The notes under the pieces were generated by a model. That model was not told the DNA's origin. It did no database searches and saw only the letters and a list, made by a program, of their open reading frames with translations. The position numbers were made by a program, and so were the translations under genes. This document shows positions 36,930 through 45,698 of a stretch of DNA of 64,000 bases, one piece after another. The DNA lies in contig PBSL01000021.1 in NCBI GenBank assembly GCA_002726205.1, positions 76,830 to 140,829 of the forward strand, in the 5' to 3' direction. Source of the stretch: Planctomycetaceae bacterium (GTDB lineage: Bacteria; Planctomycetota; Planctomycetia; Planctomycetales; Planctomycetaceae). Numbering within the stretch: the stretch's first letter is position 1; every line of letters begins with the position of its first letter.

Positions 36930-37676
36930 TCACCCCTCGCATTCGCTCACGACATCGGCAACCTGCCCCTCCGCGGCCCCTGTGTCCTTGCCCAGGCCGG
37001 TGCCGACCGCTTCGGGAGTCTTCCCCGACACCTCGGACCCGATCCGTTCAATCCCACCATCACGCATCCGGAGAATACAGTCTCCGAGATGTTCAGCCTC
37101 GCTTCGACTGTGGGTGATGTGAACGGTGGTCAATCCGTGTTGACGGGTGACCGACTTCACCAGGTCGTACATTTCAGAGCGGGTGTCCTCGTCGAGCGCA
37201 CTGAACGGTTCGTCCAGACACAGCACGCCGGGTCGAGCTGCCAACGCCCTGCCCAGGGCCACTCGCTGACGTTCCCCTCCACTGAGCCCGACCGGTCCAC
37301 GGTCCAGCAACGTCGCGATTCCCAGCAATCCCGCCAGTTCCTTGACGCGGTCCTCCACCTCCCGCCGCGGACGACGGCGGATCTGCAGGGCAAAACCAAT
37401 CTGGTCACGAACCGACATCGACCGGAACAGGGCCCCCTCCTGGGGCACAAACCCGATTCCACGCGCACCGGGCTTGAGCCCCGTGACGTCGGTGCCGTTG
37501 ATCAGAATGCGACCGGAGGAAATCGGTTTCAGCCCACACAGCGACTCCAGCAGGGTGGTTTTTCCAACCCCGGTCCGGCCCATCAGGATTCCGTAATCAC
37601 CGGCATCCAGGGAAAACGACACGTTCTGCAGAGTGAAACTGCCGAGATGGACGGTCAGATCTTCGACGACAATCAC
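36930..37676 (-). CDS. ABC transporter ATP-binding protein without adjacent permease
   Basis: A 248-residue ABC ATPase. Walker A is GRTGVGKTTL (~33), Q-loop FVPQEG, signature VGLSGGERQRVALGRAL, Walker B CLDEPFSALD, and the switch His is in VHITHSRSEAE. The short form with the Q-loop spacing fits the anion-uptake (molybdate/tungstate/sulfate) type, but no permease or binding protein is adjacent. It ends just before the DUF1549/1553 start, so these four minus-strand genes may form one unit. Confidence 0.88.
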   Translation of the reverse strand: MIVVEDLTVHLGSFTLQNVSFSLDAGDYGILMGRTGVGKTTLLESLCGLKPISSGRILINGTDVTGLKPGARGIGFVPQEGALFRSMSVRDQIGFALQIRRRPRREVEDRVKELAGLLGIATLLDRGPVGLSGGERQRVALGRALAARPGVLCLDEPFSALDEDTRSEMYDLVKSVTRQHGLTTVHITHSRSEAEHLGDCILRMRDGGIERIGSEVSGKTPEAVGTGLGKDTGAAEGQVADVVSECEG

Positions 37677-37992
37677 GCGGTGGTTTCTCCCGGAAAACCA
37701 GAAACGGACTCCGACAATCTCGGTTCACGGTTCTCATCGTGAACCATCTCGTAGCGTCCCAGTTTAACCCACAATTCGTGATCACGGCAGCACACTGCCG
37801 TGATAATCGGCGGGATTACCCAGACTGCCAAGTTCGGACAATTCCCTCTGTCGCTACAGCAGGATCCTCAGGGCGTGGGCATGAAGTGTGACGGCGATCA
37901 TGGTCGATACGAGAGAACAGAGACTATTGCACGCTGCAGTCGAACCGTACCGGTCCCCTTTGGCCATTCGTTCCTCCCCAAGGACGTCCCCG
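37677..37992. other. 316-base divergent intergenic region with a 10-bp inverted repeat
   Basis: It lies between the ABC ATPase and histidine kinase genes. It holds a perfect inverted repeat, ATCACGGCAG (37781-37790) and CTGCCGTGAT (37795-37804) with a four-base loop and no T-run. Frames extend the kinase upstream to 37888 but lack family sequence. Confidence 0.55.
37781..37804. repeat. Perfect 10-bp inverted repeat, operator candidate
   Basis: Arms of ten bases separated by CACA, in the divergent region. It lies 104 bases from the ABC start and 188 from the kinase start. There is no terminator T-tract on either strand. Confidence 0.5.
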
Positions 37993-38763
37993 ATGACCGA
38001 CACGACCCCCCAGGACGCTCTCCAGGATCGTCTCGACGCCCTGCAGGAACATCTCCGGCAGGCCCAGAAAATGGGAACCATCGGGGCCATCGCCGCATCG
38101 ACGACACACGAGTTCAACAATATCCTGACCACGGTGATCAACTACGCCAAGATGGGCCTTCGCCACACCGACGACGAGACGCGAGAGAAGGCGTTCACCA
38201 AGATCCTGGCCGCCGGGCAACGTGCGGCGAAGATCACCACCGGGATGCTCGCCTACTCACGTAACGGGGGAGACCGCAAGGAACCGATCGACCTGGCCGA
38301 GTTGGTGTCTGCCGTGGTTGTCCTGGTCGAAAAGGACCTCCAGAAACACCGGGTGGGACTGGAAATACGGTTGGAGGACCCGGTCTACGCCGAGGTCAAT
38401 ACGAGCCAGATTCAGCAGGTGCTGTTGAACCTGATCATCAACGCCCGGCAGGCGATGGAGGACGGGGGGCAATTGACGATTGCCGTCCGCAGCGACTCCA
38501 GCGAAGGAGTTTCCGAGATCGAGGTGGCCGATACCGGATCCGGAATGGCACCCGAAACGCTCGGCCGGATCTTCGATTCGTTCTTCTCGACCAAGACCGC
38601 TGACGACCAGGGCCAGGGTGGAACCGGGCTGGGCCTGTCACTGTGCCGTGAGATCATTGAATCGCACCAGGGACGGATTCGTGTCGAGAGTGCCGTCGGA
38701 CGCGGGACTCGATTCACGCTGAGATTTCCACTGGTTGAAGCCCCTTCATCAGCGGCAGCCTGA
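37993..38763 (+). CDS. Soluble sensor histidine kinase
   Basis: A 256-residue kinase with no transmembrane segment. A short coiled coil leads to the dimerisation/phosphoacceptor domain with His39 in STTHEFNNIL (the HEFNN variant). The ATPase domain follows: N box NLIINARQAM, G1 DTGSGM, F box FDSFFSTK, G2 GGTGLGLSL. No response regulator is adjacent and no sensory domain is present, so it must receive its signal through a partner. ATG 37993 starts the conserved helix; in-frame codons upstream look untranslated. Confidence 0.87.
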   Translation: MTDTTPQDALQDRLDALQEHLRQAQKMGTIGAIAASTTHEFNNILTTVINYAKMGLRHTDDETREKAFTKILAAGQRAAKITTGMLAYSRNGGDRKEPIDLAELVSAVVVLVEKDLQKHRVGLEIRLEDPVYAEVNTSQIQQVLLNLIINARQAMEDGGQLTIAVRSDSSEGVSEIEVADTGSGMAPETLGRIFDSFFSTKTADDQGQGGTGLGLSLCREIIESHQGRIRVESAVGRGTRFTLRFPLVEAPSSAAA

Positions 38764-38766
38764 CGG

Positions 38767-39021
38767 TCAGCCGATCACCGACAGAAGTCCTCCCAGCACC
38801 GCGATCGTGGCCACGACCCCGAGACCTCCAAGCACGATCCACCAGGCCGAACGGCCCTGCCAGGGCGAGTGGTTCGAGACGATCCACTCGCCGCACGATG
38901 GGCACTGCTCGGCATCTTCGTAGACCGCCGCGCCGCACTGCCGGCAATCGACGGTGATCGTCGGCGAATCGTCATCCCACGACTCCTCGCCGGATTCAGG
39001 ATAGCTGTCGTCCCAGTCCAT
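38767..39021 (-). CDS. Zinc-ribbon membrane protein
   Basis: An 84-residue protein. An acidic N-terminus is followed by a two-CxxC zinc ribbon (CRQCGAAVYEDAEQCPSC, residues ~26-43) and a C-terminal transmembrane helix (WWIVLGGLGVVATIAVLGGLL). AAGGAA precedes ATG 39021. It starts 24 bases after the last microcompartment gene in the same direction and could be read from that operon, but similar small proteins occur widely, so a functional link is not implied. Confidence 0.75.
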   Translation of the reverse strand: MDWDDSYPESGEESWDDDSPTITVDCRQCGAAVYEDAEQCPSCGEWIVSNHSPWQGRSAWWIVLGGLGVVATIAVLGGLLSVIG

Positions 39022-39045
39022 GGGTTCCTTGGGCAAACGACGTTT

Positions 39046-40269
39046 TCAGGGGCCGAGCAGTTTATCGAGTCGCCGACGATGATACGCCAACCGTTCCTCG
39101 GCTGTCATGCTCCCCAGGTTCGTAGATGCCGGCTCCCCGCCGGTTGCGACCCCGTTTTGTTTCGGAGTCCCATCGGCGACCGTGTCGGAGGCGCCCGCGC
39201 TCGCAGCAGGCAGACTGATCGTCGTCTGGCTGCCCGCATAGTTCATCACGCCGGTCTCCAGAACGAGATCGTCCTGCAGTGAGCGGGACGGGGTGATCCC
39301 AAGTTTCTCGAGGACCGCGTGATAGGCCCGCACCGCTTCCGGTGGATCCAGCGTCCCGTCAACAATCAGTCGCAGGAAACGGATGAACGCGAGCTGGTTC
39401 TCGGCGTTGTTGATCTTGCGTCCGAACAGGGCGATCCGGGCCCCGTACTTCCGGGCCTGGTGGATCAGCTGAAACGCATCCAGCGTAGTACCGGCCGAAC
39501 CGCCGAGAATCCCGATGATCAGGCCAGGATCGTAGTTGGCCAATTCCTCGGTCGCCCGTGGTCCGTGATAGACCATCTTCAAGAACAGGGGGCGAGCAAT
39601 CGAGGTCACACCGGCCAGGGTTCTCGCGATCAGATCATTGATGAACCCCGGCAGCACATCCGCTGCCACGGCATCGGCCAGGTTGGGATCGAAGATCTCC
39701 AGGAAATGTCGAAACCCCTTGCGTTCCGCCTCGTCTCGAAACGACTTGTAGGCTTCGAGCATCACGAGATCTTCATCGCGCGAATTGGAGAAGGTGATCG
39801 AGTAAAGTCCCAGATCAGCTCCACTGATACGTTCCTCGAGATCACAATCAAGATGGCCGCACTGGATGTGGTCGATCGACGCGCTTCGAAATGGTCGCGA
39901 GGCCGACTCGTGGATTCGCCCCCCCCGGACGACGTGGATGTCGGTCGTATCGTTGGCCCGCACGGCCGGGGTCACCTCCGACCCATCAAAAATCCTCTCC
40001 TGCATCGTCAGCTGTTCACTCGACGAGGCCGACATCAACATGATGTCGACCAGGCCGGCCTCGACGATCTCGCGCATCTGATCGCGGTAATCCTGCAGTG
40101 ACCGGAACTGCAATTCGCTGTCGTGGCGTTCGGGTGACCGCCCCGGGGCACCGATTCCAAAAGCCATATCGGCATCCTTGGCATCGGCGAGAATGAACTC
40201 GCGGCAGCCGGAGGGATCGGCATGGATGGCGGACAGTTTACGGTCGAGAGATTTTTGGGTCAGTGGCAT
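39046..40269 (-). CDS. BMC-operon protein, class I aldolase-like barrel, unassigned
   Basis: A 407-residue protein, last of the microcompartment set. Strand-like segments such as GLYSITFSNSR, HFLEIFDPN, FLKMVYHGP and LIIGILGGSAGTT, then RIALFGRKI, run in the order of a TIM barrel. The Lys in FLKMVYHG is at a position that recalls the Schiff-base lysine of DhnA/LacD-type aldolases. Residues ~345-385 are a Ser/Ala/Gly/Thr-rich linker, ending in a basic helix (EERLAYHRRRLDKLLG). GGGAGG precedes ATG 40269. An accessory aldolase or kinase-like role in the sugar pathway is guessed. Confidence 0.65.
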   Translation of the reverse strand: MPLTQKSLDRKLSAIHADPSGCREFILADAKDADMAFGIGAPGRSPERHDSELQFRSLQDYRDQMREIVEAGLVDIMLMSASSSEQLTMQERIFDGSEVTPAVRANDTTDIHVVRGGRIHESASRPFRSASIDHIQCGHLDCDLEERISGADLGLYSITFSNSRDEDLVMLEAYKSFRDEAERKGFRHFLEIFDPNLADAVAADVLPGFINDLIARTLAGVTSIARPLFLKMVYHGPRATEELANYDPGLIIGILGGSAGTTLDAFQLIHQARKYGARIALFGRKINNAENQLAFIRFLRLIVDGTLDPPEAVRAYHAVLEKLGITPSRSLQDDLVLETGVMNYAGSQTTISLPAASAGASDTVADGTPKQNGVATGGEPASTNLGSMTAEERLAYHRRRLDKLLGP

Positions 40270-40330
40270 CAGGAAGCGCCTCCCGCCGGCGAGAACCGCC
40301 GACAGCTGGTTGAAGGTTCGAGGGCGTCTC

Positions 40331-41266
40331 TCAAACGGCCGACGTGGACTGCTGCCCGAGAGCGGCCATCACCCGCTCGGTAATGGCCTCGACCAGTTCC
40401 TCGGAACTGTCGACGGAACTGGTCGTCGCCGGAAGATCGCCGCCGGTCCCGGCGGCAGCCGTCGTGGCCGGCCGCTGCAGGTAGCCGGGAAATTCCGGAG
40501 CGGGCGGAAAGGCCGTTTGCGGCAACGGTTCTCCACCGTAGCCCTCGACAAACGCCGTGTTTCCGCACAGGTCGCAATCCTCGTTATGGAATCTCGGATC
40601 GTCGAAACCCAGTCGTTTTTTCAGATCGAGCAGTTCTCGTGTCTCCCGCTCGTCGAAGTAATTCACTTTGCCCAGTTGCTTGGCGAGCAACAGGATCCGG
40701 CAGTACGCGTCCAGGATCTCGGTCTTCCAGAAAGCATCGACAAGATCCTTGCCAAAACTCACCGTCCCGTGGCTGGCCAGGATGATGGTGTTGGTCCCCT
40801 CGAGGAAGGGGATCACCGTGTCGGCGAACTTCTGGCCGCCCGGTGTCTCGTAGGGTGCCAGGGGCACCTCACCGGTGAAGACCTCGACCTCGGGCAACAC
40901 GCACTGCGGAATCGGCTCGCGCGCGACGGCAAAAGCGGTCGCGTGAGGCGGATGGCAGTGAACGACTGCCTTCACGTCGGGCCGCTGTTTCATGATCGTC
41001 AGGTGCAACAGGACCTCACTGGTCCGCTTCCGCGTCCCGGCAATCTGGTTTCCGTCCAGGTCGACTGCACAGATGTCCTCGGGCGTCATGAAGCCCTTGC
41101 AGATCATCGTCGGCGTGCAGAGCACCTCGTTTTCGCCAACGCGAATCGAGATGTTGCCGTCATTGGCTGCGGCGAAGCCCTTCGCGTAAACCCGTCGACC
41201 GATCTCGCAGATCTCCTCTTTCAGGGACCGGTCATGAAGTCCGCTGTTCCAGTTGTGTTGTGTCAT
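40331..41266 (-). CDS. Class II sugar-phosphate aldolase with C-terminal targeting helix (fuculose/rhamnulose-1-P aldolase type)
   Basis: A 311-residue Zn-dependent aldolase cleaving a 1-phospho ketose to DHAP and lactaldehyde. The Zn histidines are in VVHCHPPHA and in ASHGTVSF, and the catalytic Glu is in RTSEVLLHL. The core ends near residue 240. A Pro/Ala/Thr-rich linker (~255-288) then leads to an amphipathic helix, SEELVEAITERVMAALGQQ, which has the look of an encapsulation peptide. It lies within the shell operon. Fuculose versus rhamnulose phosphate cannot be told apart from sequence by eye. Confidence 0.88.
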   Translation of the reverse strand: MTQHNWNSGLHDRSLKEEICEIGRRVYAKGFAAANDGNISIRVGENEVLCTPTMICKGFMTPEDICAVDLDGNQIAGTRKRTSEVLLHLTIMKQRPDVKAVVHCHPPHATAFAVAREPIPQCVLPEVEVFTGEVPLAPYETPGGQKFADTVIPFLEGTNTIILASHGTVSFGKDLVDAFWKTEILDAYCRILLLAKQLGKVNYFDERETRELLDLKKRLGFDDPRFHNEDCDLCGNTAFVEGYGGEPLPQTAFPPAPEFPGYLQRPATTAAAGTGGDLPATTSSVDSSEELVEAITERVMAALGQQSTSAV

Positions 41267-41367
41267 TGGGGATCCGTTTCCTTTCGGGGTCCGTGGTCAG
41301 TCTCTGGTGAAATCTCGTTCGACCACCTCAAACAGTGGTTGTTGGCCTGCGGTGGAAGGTCTCGTGT

Positions 41368-41649
41368 TCAGTCGAGTTCAATCGTGTCGAGGATGGCCGC
41401 GTTGTAGGCATCGATCGGTTTGAGATCGGGCAGGAATGGGTTGGACGCCTCTGGCCCCTCGGCCACCGCGATCCTCACCCCCGGGCCGGCCCCGCATTCG
41501 TCATAGATCACCATCGCATCGCTGCGTTGCCGATCATCGCCTCGCAGCTCCTCCAGCGAGAGTGGCAAGGCGACCAGCCAGGTCGCCCCACAAAGCGTGG
41601 GGTGACACGTCGAGAGCGTCACGTTGCCAATCACGTCGGCTACCCGCAT
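41368..41649 (-). CDS. BMC-P shell vertex protein (EutN/CcmL family), copy 3
   Basis: A 93-residue pentameric vertex protein. MRVADVIGNVTLSTCHPTLCG is the family's opening beta hairpin, followed by the basic/hydrophobic WLVALPL strand and the GVRIAVAEG core. The late AYNAAILDTIEL segment is the I-D strand of the fold. It is the most divergent of the three BMC-P copies here. It starts seven bases after the stop of the unassigned 224-residue gene. Confidence 0.85.
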   Translation of the reverse strand: MRVADVIGNVTLSTCHPTLCGATWLVALPLSLEELRGDDRQRSDAMVIYDECGAGPGVRIAVAEGPEASNPFLPDLKPIDAYNAAILDTIELD

Positions 41650-41656
41650 TGGTGTT

Positions 41657-42331
41657 TCACTTTCTTTCCAGCCCTCGTGAGGGGATCGACCCTTCGGGCG
41701 TTGCTGGCCAATCGGAAGGAGCCGAGGGCGGTTCCGCGACAAGACACGATTCCAGGATCCGACGTGTCCCGAGCACTCCGACAGCCACCGGAGAAGCGAC
41801 GATCAGGTTGGCTCCCAGCCCTCGCAACACGCATTCGGCTTCCTCGGCACCAGCGACGACGGCCCCTCGAATCTCGCCGGACCGGTTGGCCAGACAGGCG
41901 ACCCGGTGAGGATCCGTCGACAGGACGAGTACTCCGCCAGGAATGCCCGAACCCAGCAACTCGATCACCCGTGTCACTGTGCTGGCGGAATCTTCGAGCC
42001 GTTCGCCCCGATGATTCAACGGGGTGGGCACACCCGACCCGGACAGCAACAGGTGCCATCCCGATGCCGTGGCCTCTGCCTGGCCGGAATCCCTGACGCA
42101 CTCGATCTCTCGCTGGCCAATCAAGTCGCGGGCGGTGGGCGTCAGAATCGAATTGGCCGACAGCCGAATCAATCGCACCCCGGGGACAAGCCGTTGCCTG
42201 AGCAGTTCTCCGGTAACGACCGGATCGGACAGCACCGTCGCGGCAGCGGGATAGTCGGTACCCTCGCCGGGTCGCAGCCGATCCTCGACGGCGGCAACAA
42301 TCTGCTGCACGAGTTTTCGGTCGATGTCCAT
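41657..42331 (-). CDS. BMC-operon protein with N-terminal targeting-like helix, unknown function
   Basis: A 224-residue protein. The first ~20 residues (MDIDRKLVQQIVAAVEDRLR) form an amphipathic helix like a cargo-encapsulation peptide. A ILTPTARDLIGQREIECV segment follows. The C-terminal half (VLVLSTDPHRVACLANR, then IRGAVVAGAEEAECVLRGLG and NLIVASP) loosely recalls RpiB/LacA isomerases, which I infer weakly. It sits between two BMC-P genes, so it is probably luminal. Confidence 0.7.
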   Translation of the reverse strand: MDIDRKLVQQIVAAVEDRLRPGEGTDYPAAATVLSDPVVTGELLRQRLVPGVRLIRLSANSILTPTARDLIGQREIECVRDSGQAEATASGWHLLLSGSGVPTPLNHRGERLEDSASTVTRVIELLGSGIPGGVLVLSTDPHRVACLANRSGEIRGAVVAGAEEAECVLRGLGANLIVASPVAVGVLGTRRILESCLVAEPPSAPSDWPATPEGSIPSRGLERK

Positions 42332-42386
42332 TCACCGAGTGTCCCATCGTCGTCTTGAAGTTCCGGAAGTGGAGAGATCCCGCGTG

Positions 42387-42644
42387 TCAGTTGTTGACGA
42401 TGCCGATCACGGCCCAGCGGACGGGGGCATCCTCGGCGTCGAGCATTTCGCGAACCGAACGACCGTCGCTGGTCAACAGCACCCGATCGCCTCGACGGCA
42501 ACCCAGCTGGTCCATTGTCACCAGCGGATCGCCCTCGTTGTGACCGTTCGCATCGAGTAGCTGCACGAGCAGCATTCGCTGCCCGGCAAGCGAATCGTGC
42601 TTGATCGTGGCCGTCGTGAGGCCGATGACCTTTGCCAGCTGCAT
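42387..42644 (-). CDS. BMC-P shell vertex protein (EutN/CcmL family), copy 2
   Basis: An 85-residue pentamer-forming vertex protein: [30 protein letters not shown], the conserved DRVLLTSDG loop, and the ending VRWAVIGIVNN. The start codon overlaps the stop of the aldehyde dehydrogenase gene by one base (TGATG), indicating coupled translation. Confidence 0.92.
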   Translation of the reverse strand: MQLAKVIGLTTATIKHDSLAGQRMLLVQLLDANGHNEGDPLVTMDQLGCRRGDRVLLTSDGRSVREMLDAEDAPVRWAVIGIVNN

Positions 42645-44071
42645 CAGATAATCCTCAGGTCATCGACCATCGTGCACCGCCGCTGGCGGGTGAACGTCAA
42701 CGGGTTGGTCACGCCCTCGCCGGTCGGTGTGGCAATGCTGTAGGAGAGATAGCCTTCGCCACCAAGCCCCAGGCCGGCCATCGAAGGACCATTCTTGACG
42801 AACAGGGTCGTGTTCATCACCCGCCCCATCTCGGTCATCGTGCGGACGTTCCTGGAATGAATCAGGCTGGTGTGGCCGAAACCGTGCTCGGCTTCCAGGG
42901 CAAGTTCGATTCCTGCCGCCGCGTCAGGGCAACGGACAATCGGCACGCAGGGCATCATCTGTTCCTCGACAACAAACGGGCTGTCCGCGGTCGTCTCGCC
43001 AAACAGAATCTGGGTGCCAACCGGCACGCGGACATCCACCTGCTCGGCCAGCACTGACGGATCGGCTCCGACGAAATCCCGGTTGAGGACGTGGTGGCCT
43101 CCGTCCTCCGCGGGTGGAGAAAAGACCACCCGGGCCAGTTGATCCATCTGATCAGACGACAGGCGATGCCCCCCGCGGCTACCAAGTGAGTCCATCAGCG
43201 GATCGAAGATCGACTCGACGGCAAATACCTCTTTTTCACCGATGCACAACAGGTTGTTGTCGTAGGCGGCCCCCTTGATGATCGAGGCGGCCGCGTTGTC
43301 CAGATCGGCGGTTTCATCAACCAGGACCGGAGGATTTCCGGGGCCGGCCACGATCGCTCGTTTCTTGCTGGCCATCGCCGCCCGCCCCACGCCCGGACCA
43401 CCGGTCACCACCAACAGCCTCACACCGCGATGCTCAAAAATCTCCGCCGCCGTCTCCAGCGTCGGCTCACTGATGATCGTCACCAGGTTCTCGATCCCGA
43501 TCGCCTCCTTGATCGCCTGGTTGAATCGCCGCACACCCTCGCAGGCGATTCTCGCGCCGCTCGGATGCGGGTTGACGACCAGCGTGTTGCCCGCCGCAAC
43601 CATGCTGACGACGTTGCCGGCGAGTGTCGGCAAGGAGTGGGTGACCGGAGTGATCGCACCGATCACACCGAAGGGCGCGTTCTCGATGATCGTCAGGCCA
43701 CGATCACCCGAGATCGCGTCGCAACGGAGAAACTCGGTCCCGGGAACCAGCTTGACGATCTGCAACTTTTCGATCTTGTGATCCAATCGCCCGATCTTCG
43801 TCTCCTCCAACTCGGACCGCCCCAGTTCATCGCACTGCGTGGTACAGATCTTGACCACGCAGGCAATGGCCCGGTTGCGATCCTCGATCGTCTTCCCCTG
43901 CAACTGCTGGAAGGCACGGTTGGCGGCATCGACAGCATCATCGACCCGGGAAAATACTCCCCAGTCACCATCGGCAACGGCGGGAACAGCACTCGAGGCA
44001 CCGTCACGCCCCAGTTGCGCCAGAACTTCTTCAACCACTGTGCGAACGGATTGTTCGTTGGCCTGGATCAT
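42644..44071 (-). CDS. CoA-acylating aldehyde dehydrogenase, PduP type, BMC cargo
   Basis: A 475-residue enzyme oxidising an aldehyde (here probably L-lactaldehyde) to acyl-CoA with NAD. The catalytic Cys is in [11 protein letters not shown], the PduP signature, preceded by the cofactor region [13 protein letters not shown] and [12 protein letters not shown]. The N-terminus ([20 protein letters not shown]) is an amphipathic helix followed by a Gly/Ala-rich linker, the encapsulation peptide of PduP-like cargo. CoA recycling would be done by the PduL encoded upstream. Confidence 0.92.
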   Translation of the reverse strand: MIQANEQSVRTVVEEVLAQLGRDGASSAVPAVADGDWGVFSRVDDAVDAANRAFQQLQGKTIEDRNRAIACVVKICTTQCDELGRSELEETKIGRLDHKIEKLQIVKLVPGTEFLRCDAISGDRGLTIIENAPFGVIGAITPVTHSLPTLAGNVVSMVAAGNTLVVNPHPSGARIACEGVRRFNQAIKEAIGIENLVTIISEPTLETAAEIFEHRGVRLLVVTGGPGVGRAAMASKKRAIVAGPGNPPVLVDETADLDNAAASIIKGAAYDNNLLCIGEKEVFAVESIFDPLMDSLGSRGGHRLSSDQMDQLARVVFSPPAEDGGHHVLNRDFVGADPSVLAEQVDVRVPVGTQILFGETTADSPFVVEEQMMPCVPIVRCPDAAAGIELALEAEHGFGHTSLIHSRNVRTMTEMGRVMNTTLFVKNGPSMAGLGLGGEGYLSYSIATPTGEGVTNPLTFTRQRRCTMVDDLRII

Positions 44072-44142
44072 CGAAAAACCTCTCTACAGATGTTGTTGTC
44101 TATTTGTTCTCTGTTGGTCGGGGAACCGGTTTACGACGATTC

Positions 44143-44454
44143 CTAGAAGGATGGGATACGGACCGACTTGTCGCCGACATGGACCTGGTCGATGATGCCG
44201 ACGATGGCCGCATCGATCGGGAGTTTCTCGGTTTGAGCAGTGAACCGGGCACTGGATCCCTGGACACACAACACGACTTCACCCTCGCCGGCGCCGACGG
44301 TGTCGACGACGACGAAGGTCCGTCCGGTGGAATCGAGTCGACCGCGTTTCTTCGCCTCAAGTCGCAGAGGTTCCACGATCAAGAGCTTCTGCCCGACCAT
44401 CGAATCCACCTTCTGGGTGGAAACAATACTGCCGGTGACTTGTGCCATGAACAT
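44143..44454 (-). CDS. BMC-P shell vertex protein (EutN/CcmL family), copy 1
   Basis: A 103-residue vertex protein: MAQVTGSIVSTQKVDSMVGQ, LLIVEPLRL, FVVVDTVGAGEGEVVLCVQG, and the ending AAIVGIIDQVHV. This is the best match of the three to CcmL/EutN. Three in-frame ATG (44463, 44454, 44448) are close together; 44454 leaves GGAG at a normal distance. Confidence 0.93.
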   Translation of the reverse strand: MFMAQVTGSIVSTQKVDSMVGQKLLIVEPLRLEAKKRGRLDSTGRTFVVVDTVGAGEGEVVLCVQGSSARFTAQTEKLPIDAAIVGIIDQVHVGDKSVRIPSF

Positions 44455-44486
44455 CGCTGTCATGCTCCTTGAAAGAGCCGGGAGGA

Positions 44487-45674
44487 TCAGTCGTTGCCTC
44501 TGACCACCGCAGCCGTCTGCCGTGCCACGATCAACTCCTCGTTGGTCGGCACGACCCAGATTGCGACATCACTGCCTTGGCCGGTGATCTCGGTTTCGCC
44601 ATCGACCTGGCCATTTCGCTCCTCGTCGATCACCAGCCCGGCCCAGGCCATGTCCCGACAAACGTCCTCACGGATCTGCTGGCTGTTTTCCCCAATGCCC
44701 CCGGTGAAGACGACCACATCAGCCCCACCGAGTACGGCCATCTGGGCGGCGAGATACTGTCGGATCGCAGCGACGAACGTCTTCAAGGCCAACGCAGCCC
44801 CCGGGTGACCCTCGGCCGCCGCCGCCTCCAGGTCACGCACGTCGCCGCTGAGGCCACTCAGGCCGAGCAGGCCACTGCGGCAGGCGAGATCGTCAAGCAG
44901 TTCCTCGAGACTTTTTCCCGTGGCTCGCATCAGGACCGGCAAGGCAAACGGGTCGAAGTCGCCAACCCGGTTGTTATGAGGCAACCCGCTCTGAGGACTC
45001 ATCCCCATGCTCGCCGCCCGTGATTCTCCACCGCAGATCGCCGCCAACGAACTGCTGCCGCCGAGATGACAGGAAATCACTCTCAGGTCATCCCGCTCGA
45101 GCAGTTCGGCGATCCGCATCCCGATGTATCGATGGCTGGCACCGTGGTATCCCCAGCGGCGAACTCCGTGCTCCTGCCACTCGAGAGGCACAGCGTAGGA
45201 TCTCACCTCCGGAGAAATCGTCTCGTGAAAACCCGTCTCCAACGCTGCCACCAGCGGGATGTCCGGAAAGGCATCCTGCAACTGCCGCATTGCCCGGGTA
45301 TAGGGGGGATTGTGTGCGGGAGCCACGTCGGCAAGTTCTTCCATTCGGGCCAGCAGTTGCGAGTCGACCGGGCGGACCCCGGAGAGTTCTGCGGCAAAGA
45401 CGGCCTTGAAACCGATCGCCGCCACCTCGTCGACCGTCTCCAGGCACCCGCACTCGGGATCGGTCAGCGCATCCAGGCACATCCCAACGGCGACGGCATG
45501 GTCGGAGATCGACGCCGTCGATTCCCGAACGCGGCCTTCAATCTCGACCTGACACACACTCTGCTCCTGGCCGATCCGATCGATCGCCCCACGAGCCAGT
45601 TGGCGTTCTTCGTCGAGGTCAAACAGCCGGTACTTGAAGCTGGTCGATCCCAGGTTGGCCACGAGCACTTTCAT
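44487..45674 (-). CDS. Divergent acetate/propionate kinase-family protein of the BMC operon
   Basis: A 395-residue ASKHA-fold kinase expected to make ATP from acyl-phosphate, the last step of the compartment pathway. The family frame is clear: [25 protein letters not shown] (His177), NNRVGDFDP (Arg236), [15 protein letters not shown]. Residues known to be essential in Methanosarcina acetate kinase are changed, however: the HRVVHGG motif reads FKAVFAA (Arg91 to Lys90), the FDTAFH Asp148 is Glu146 (LETGFH), and HLGNG reads HLGGS. It may use a bulkier acyl-phosphate such as lactyl-phosphate, or be weakly active. Confidence 0.85.
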   Translation of the reverse strand: MKVLVANLGSTSFKYRLFDLDEERQLARGAIDRIGQEQSVCQVEIEGRVRESTASISDHAVAVGMCLDALTDPECGCLETVDEVAAIGFKAVFAAELSGVRPVDSQLLARMEELADVAPAHNPPYTRAMRQLQDAFPDIPLVAALETGFHETISPEVRSYAVPLEWQEHGVRRWGYHGASHRYIGMRIAELLERDDLRVISCHLGGSSSLAAICGGESRAASMGMSPQSGLPHNNRVGDFDPFALPVLMRATGKSLEELLDDLACRSGLLGLSGLSGDVRDLEAAAAEGHPGAALALKTFVAAIRQYLAAQMAVLGGADVVVFTGGIGENSQQIREDVCRDMAWAGLVIDEERNGQVDGETEITGQGSDVAIWVVPTNEELIVARQTAAVVRGND

Positions 45675-45698
45675 GGTTCGGTCCTTCGAACCTCCCGA

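Noticed and set aside
34979-37117. Plus-strand open frame of 712 codons
   Set aside because: It is antisense to the DUF1549/1553 gene and part of the ABC ATPase gene, whose motifs are unmistakable. The composition is typical of shadow frames.
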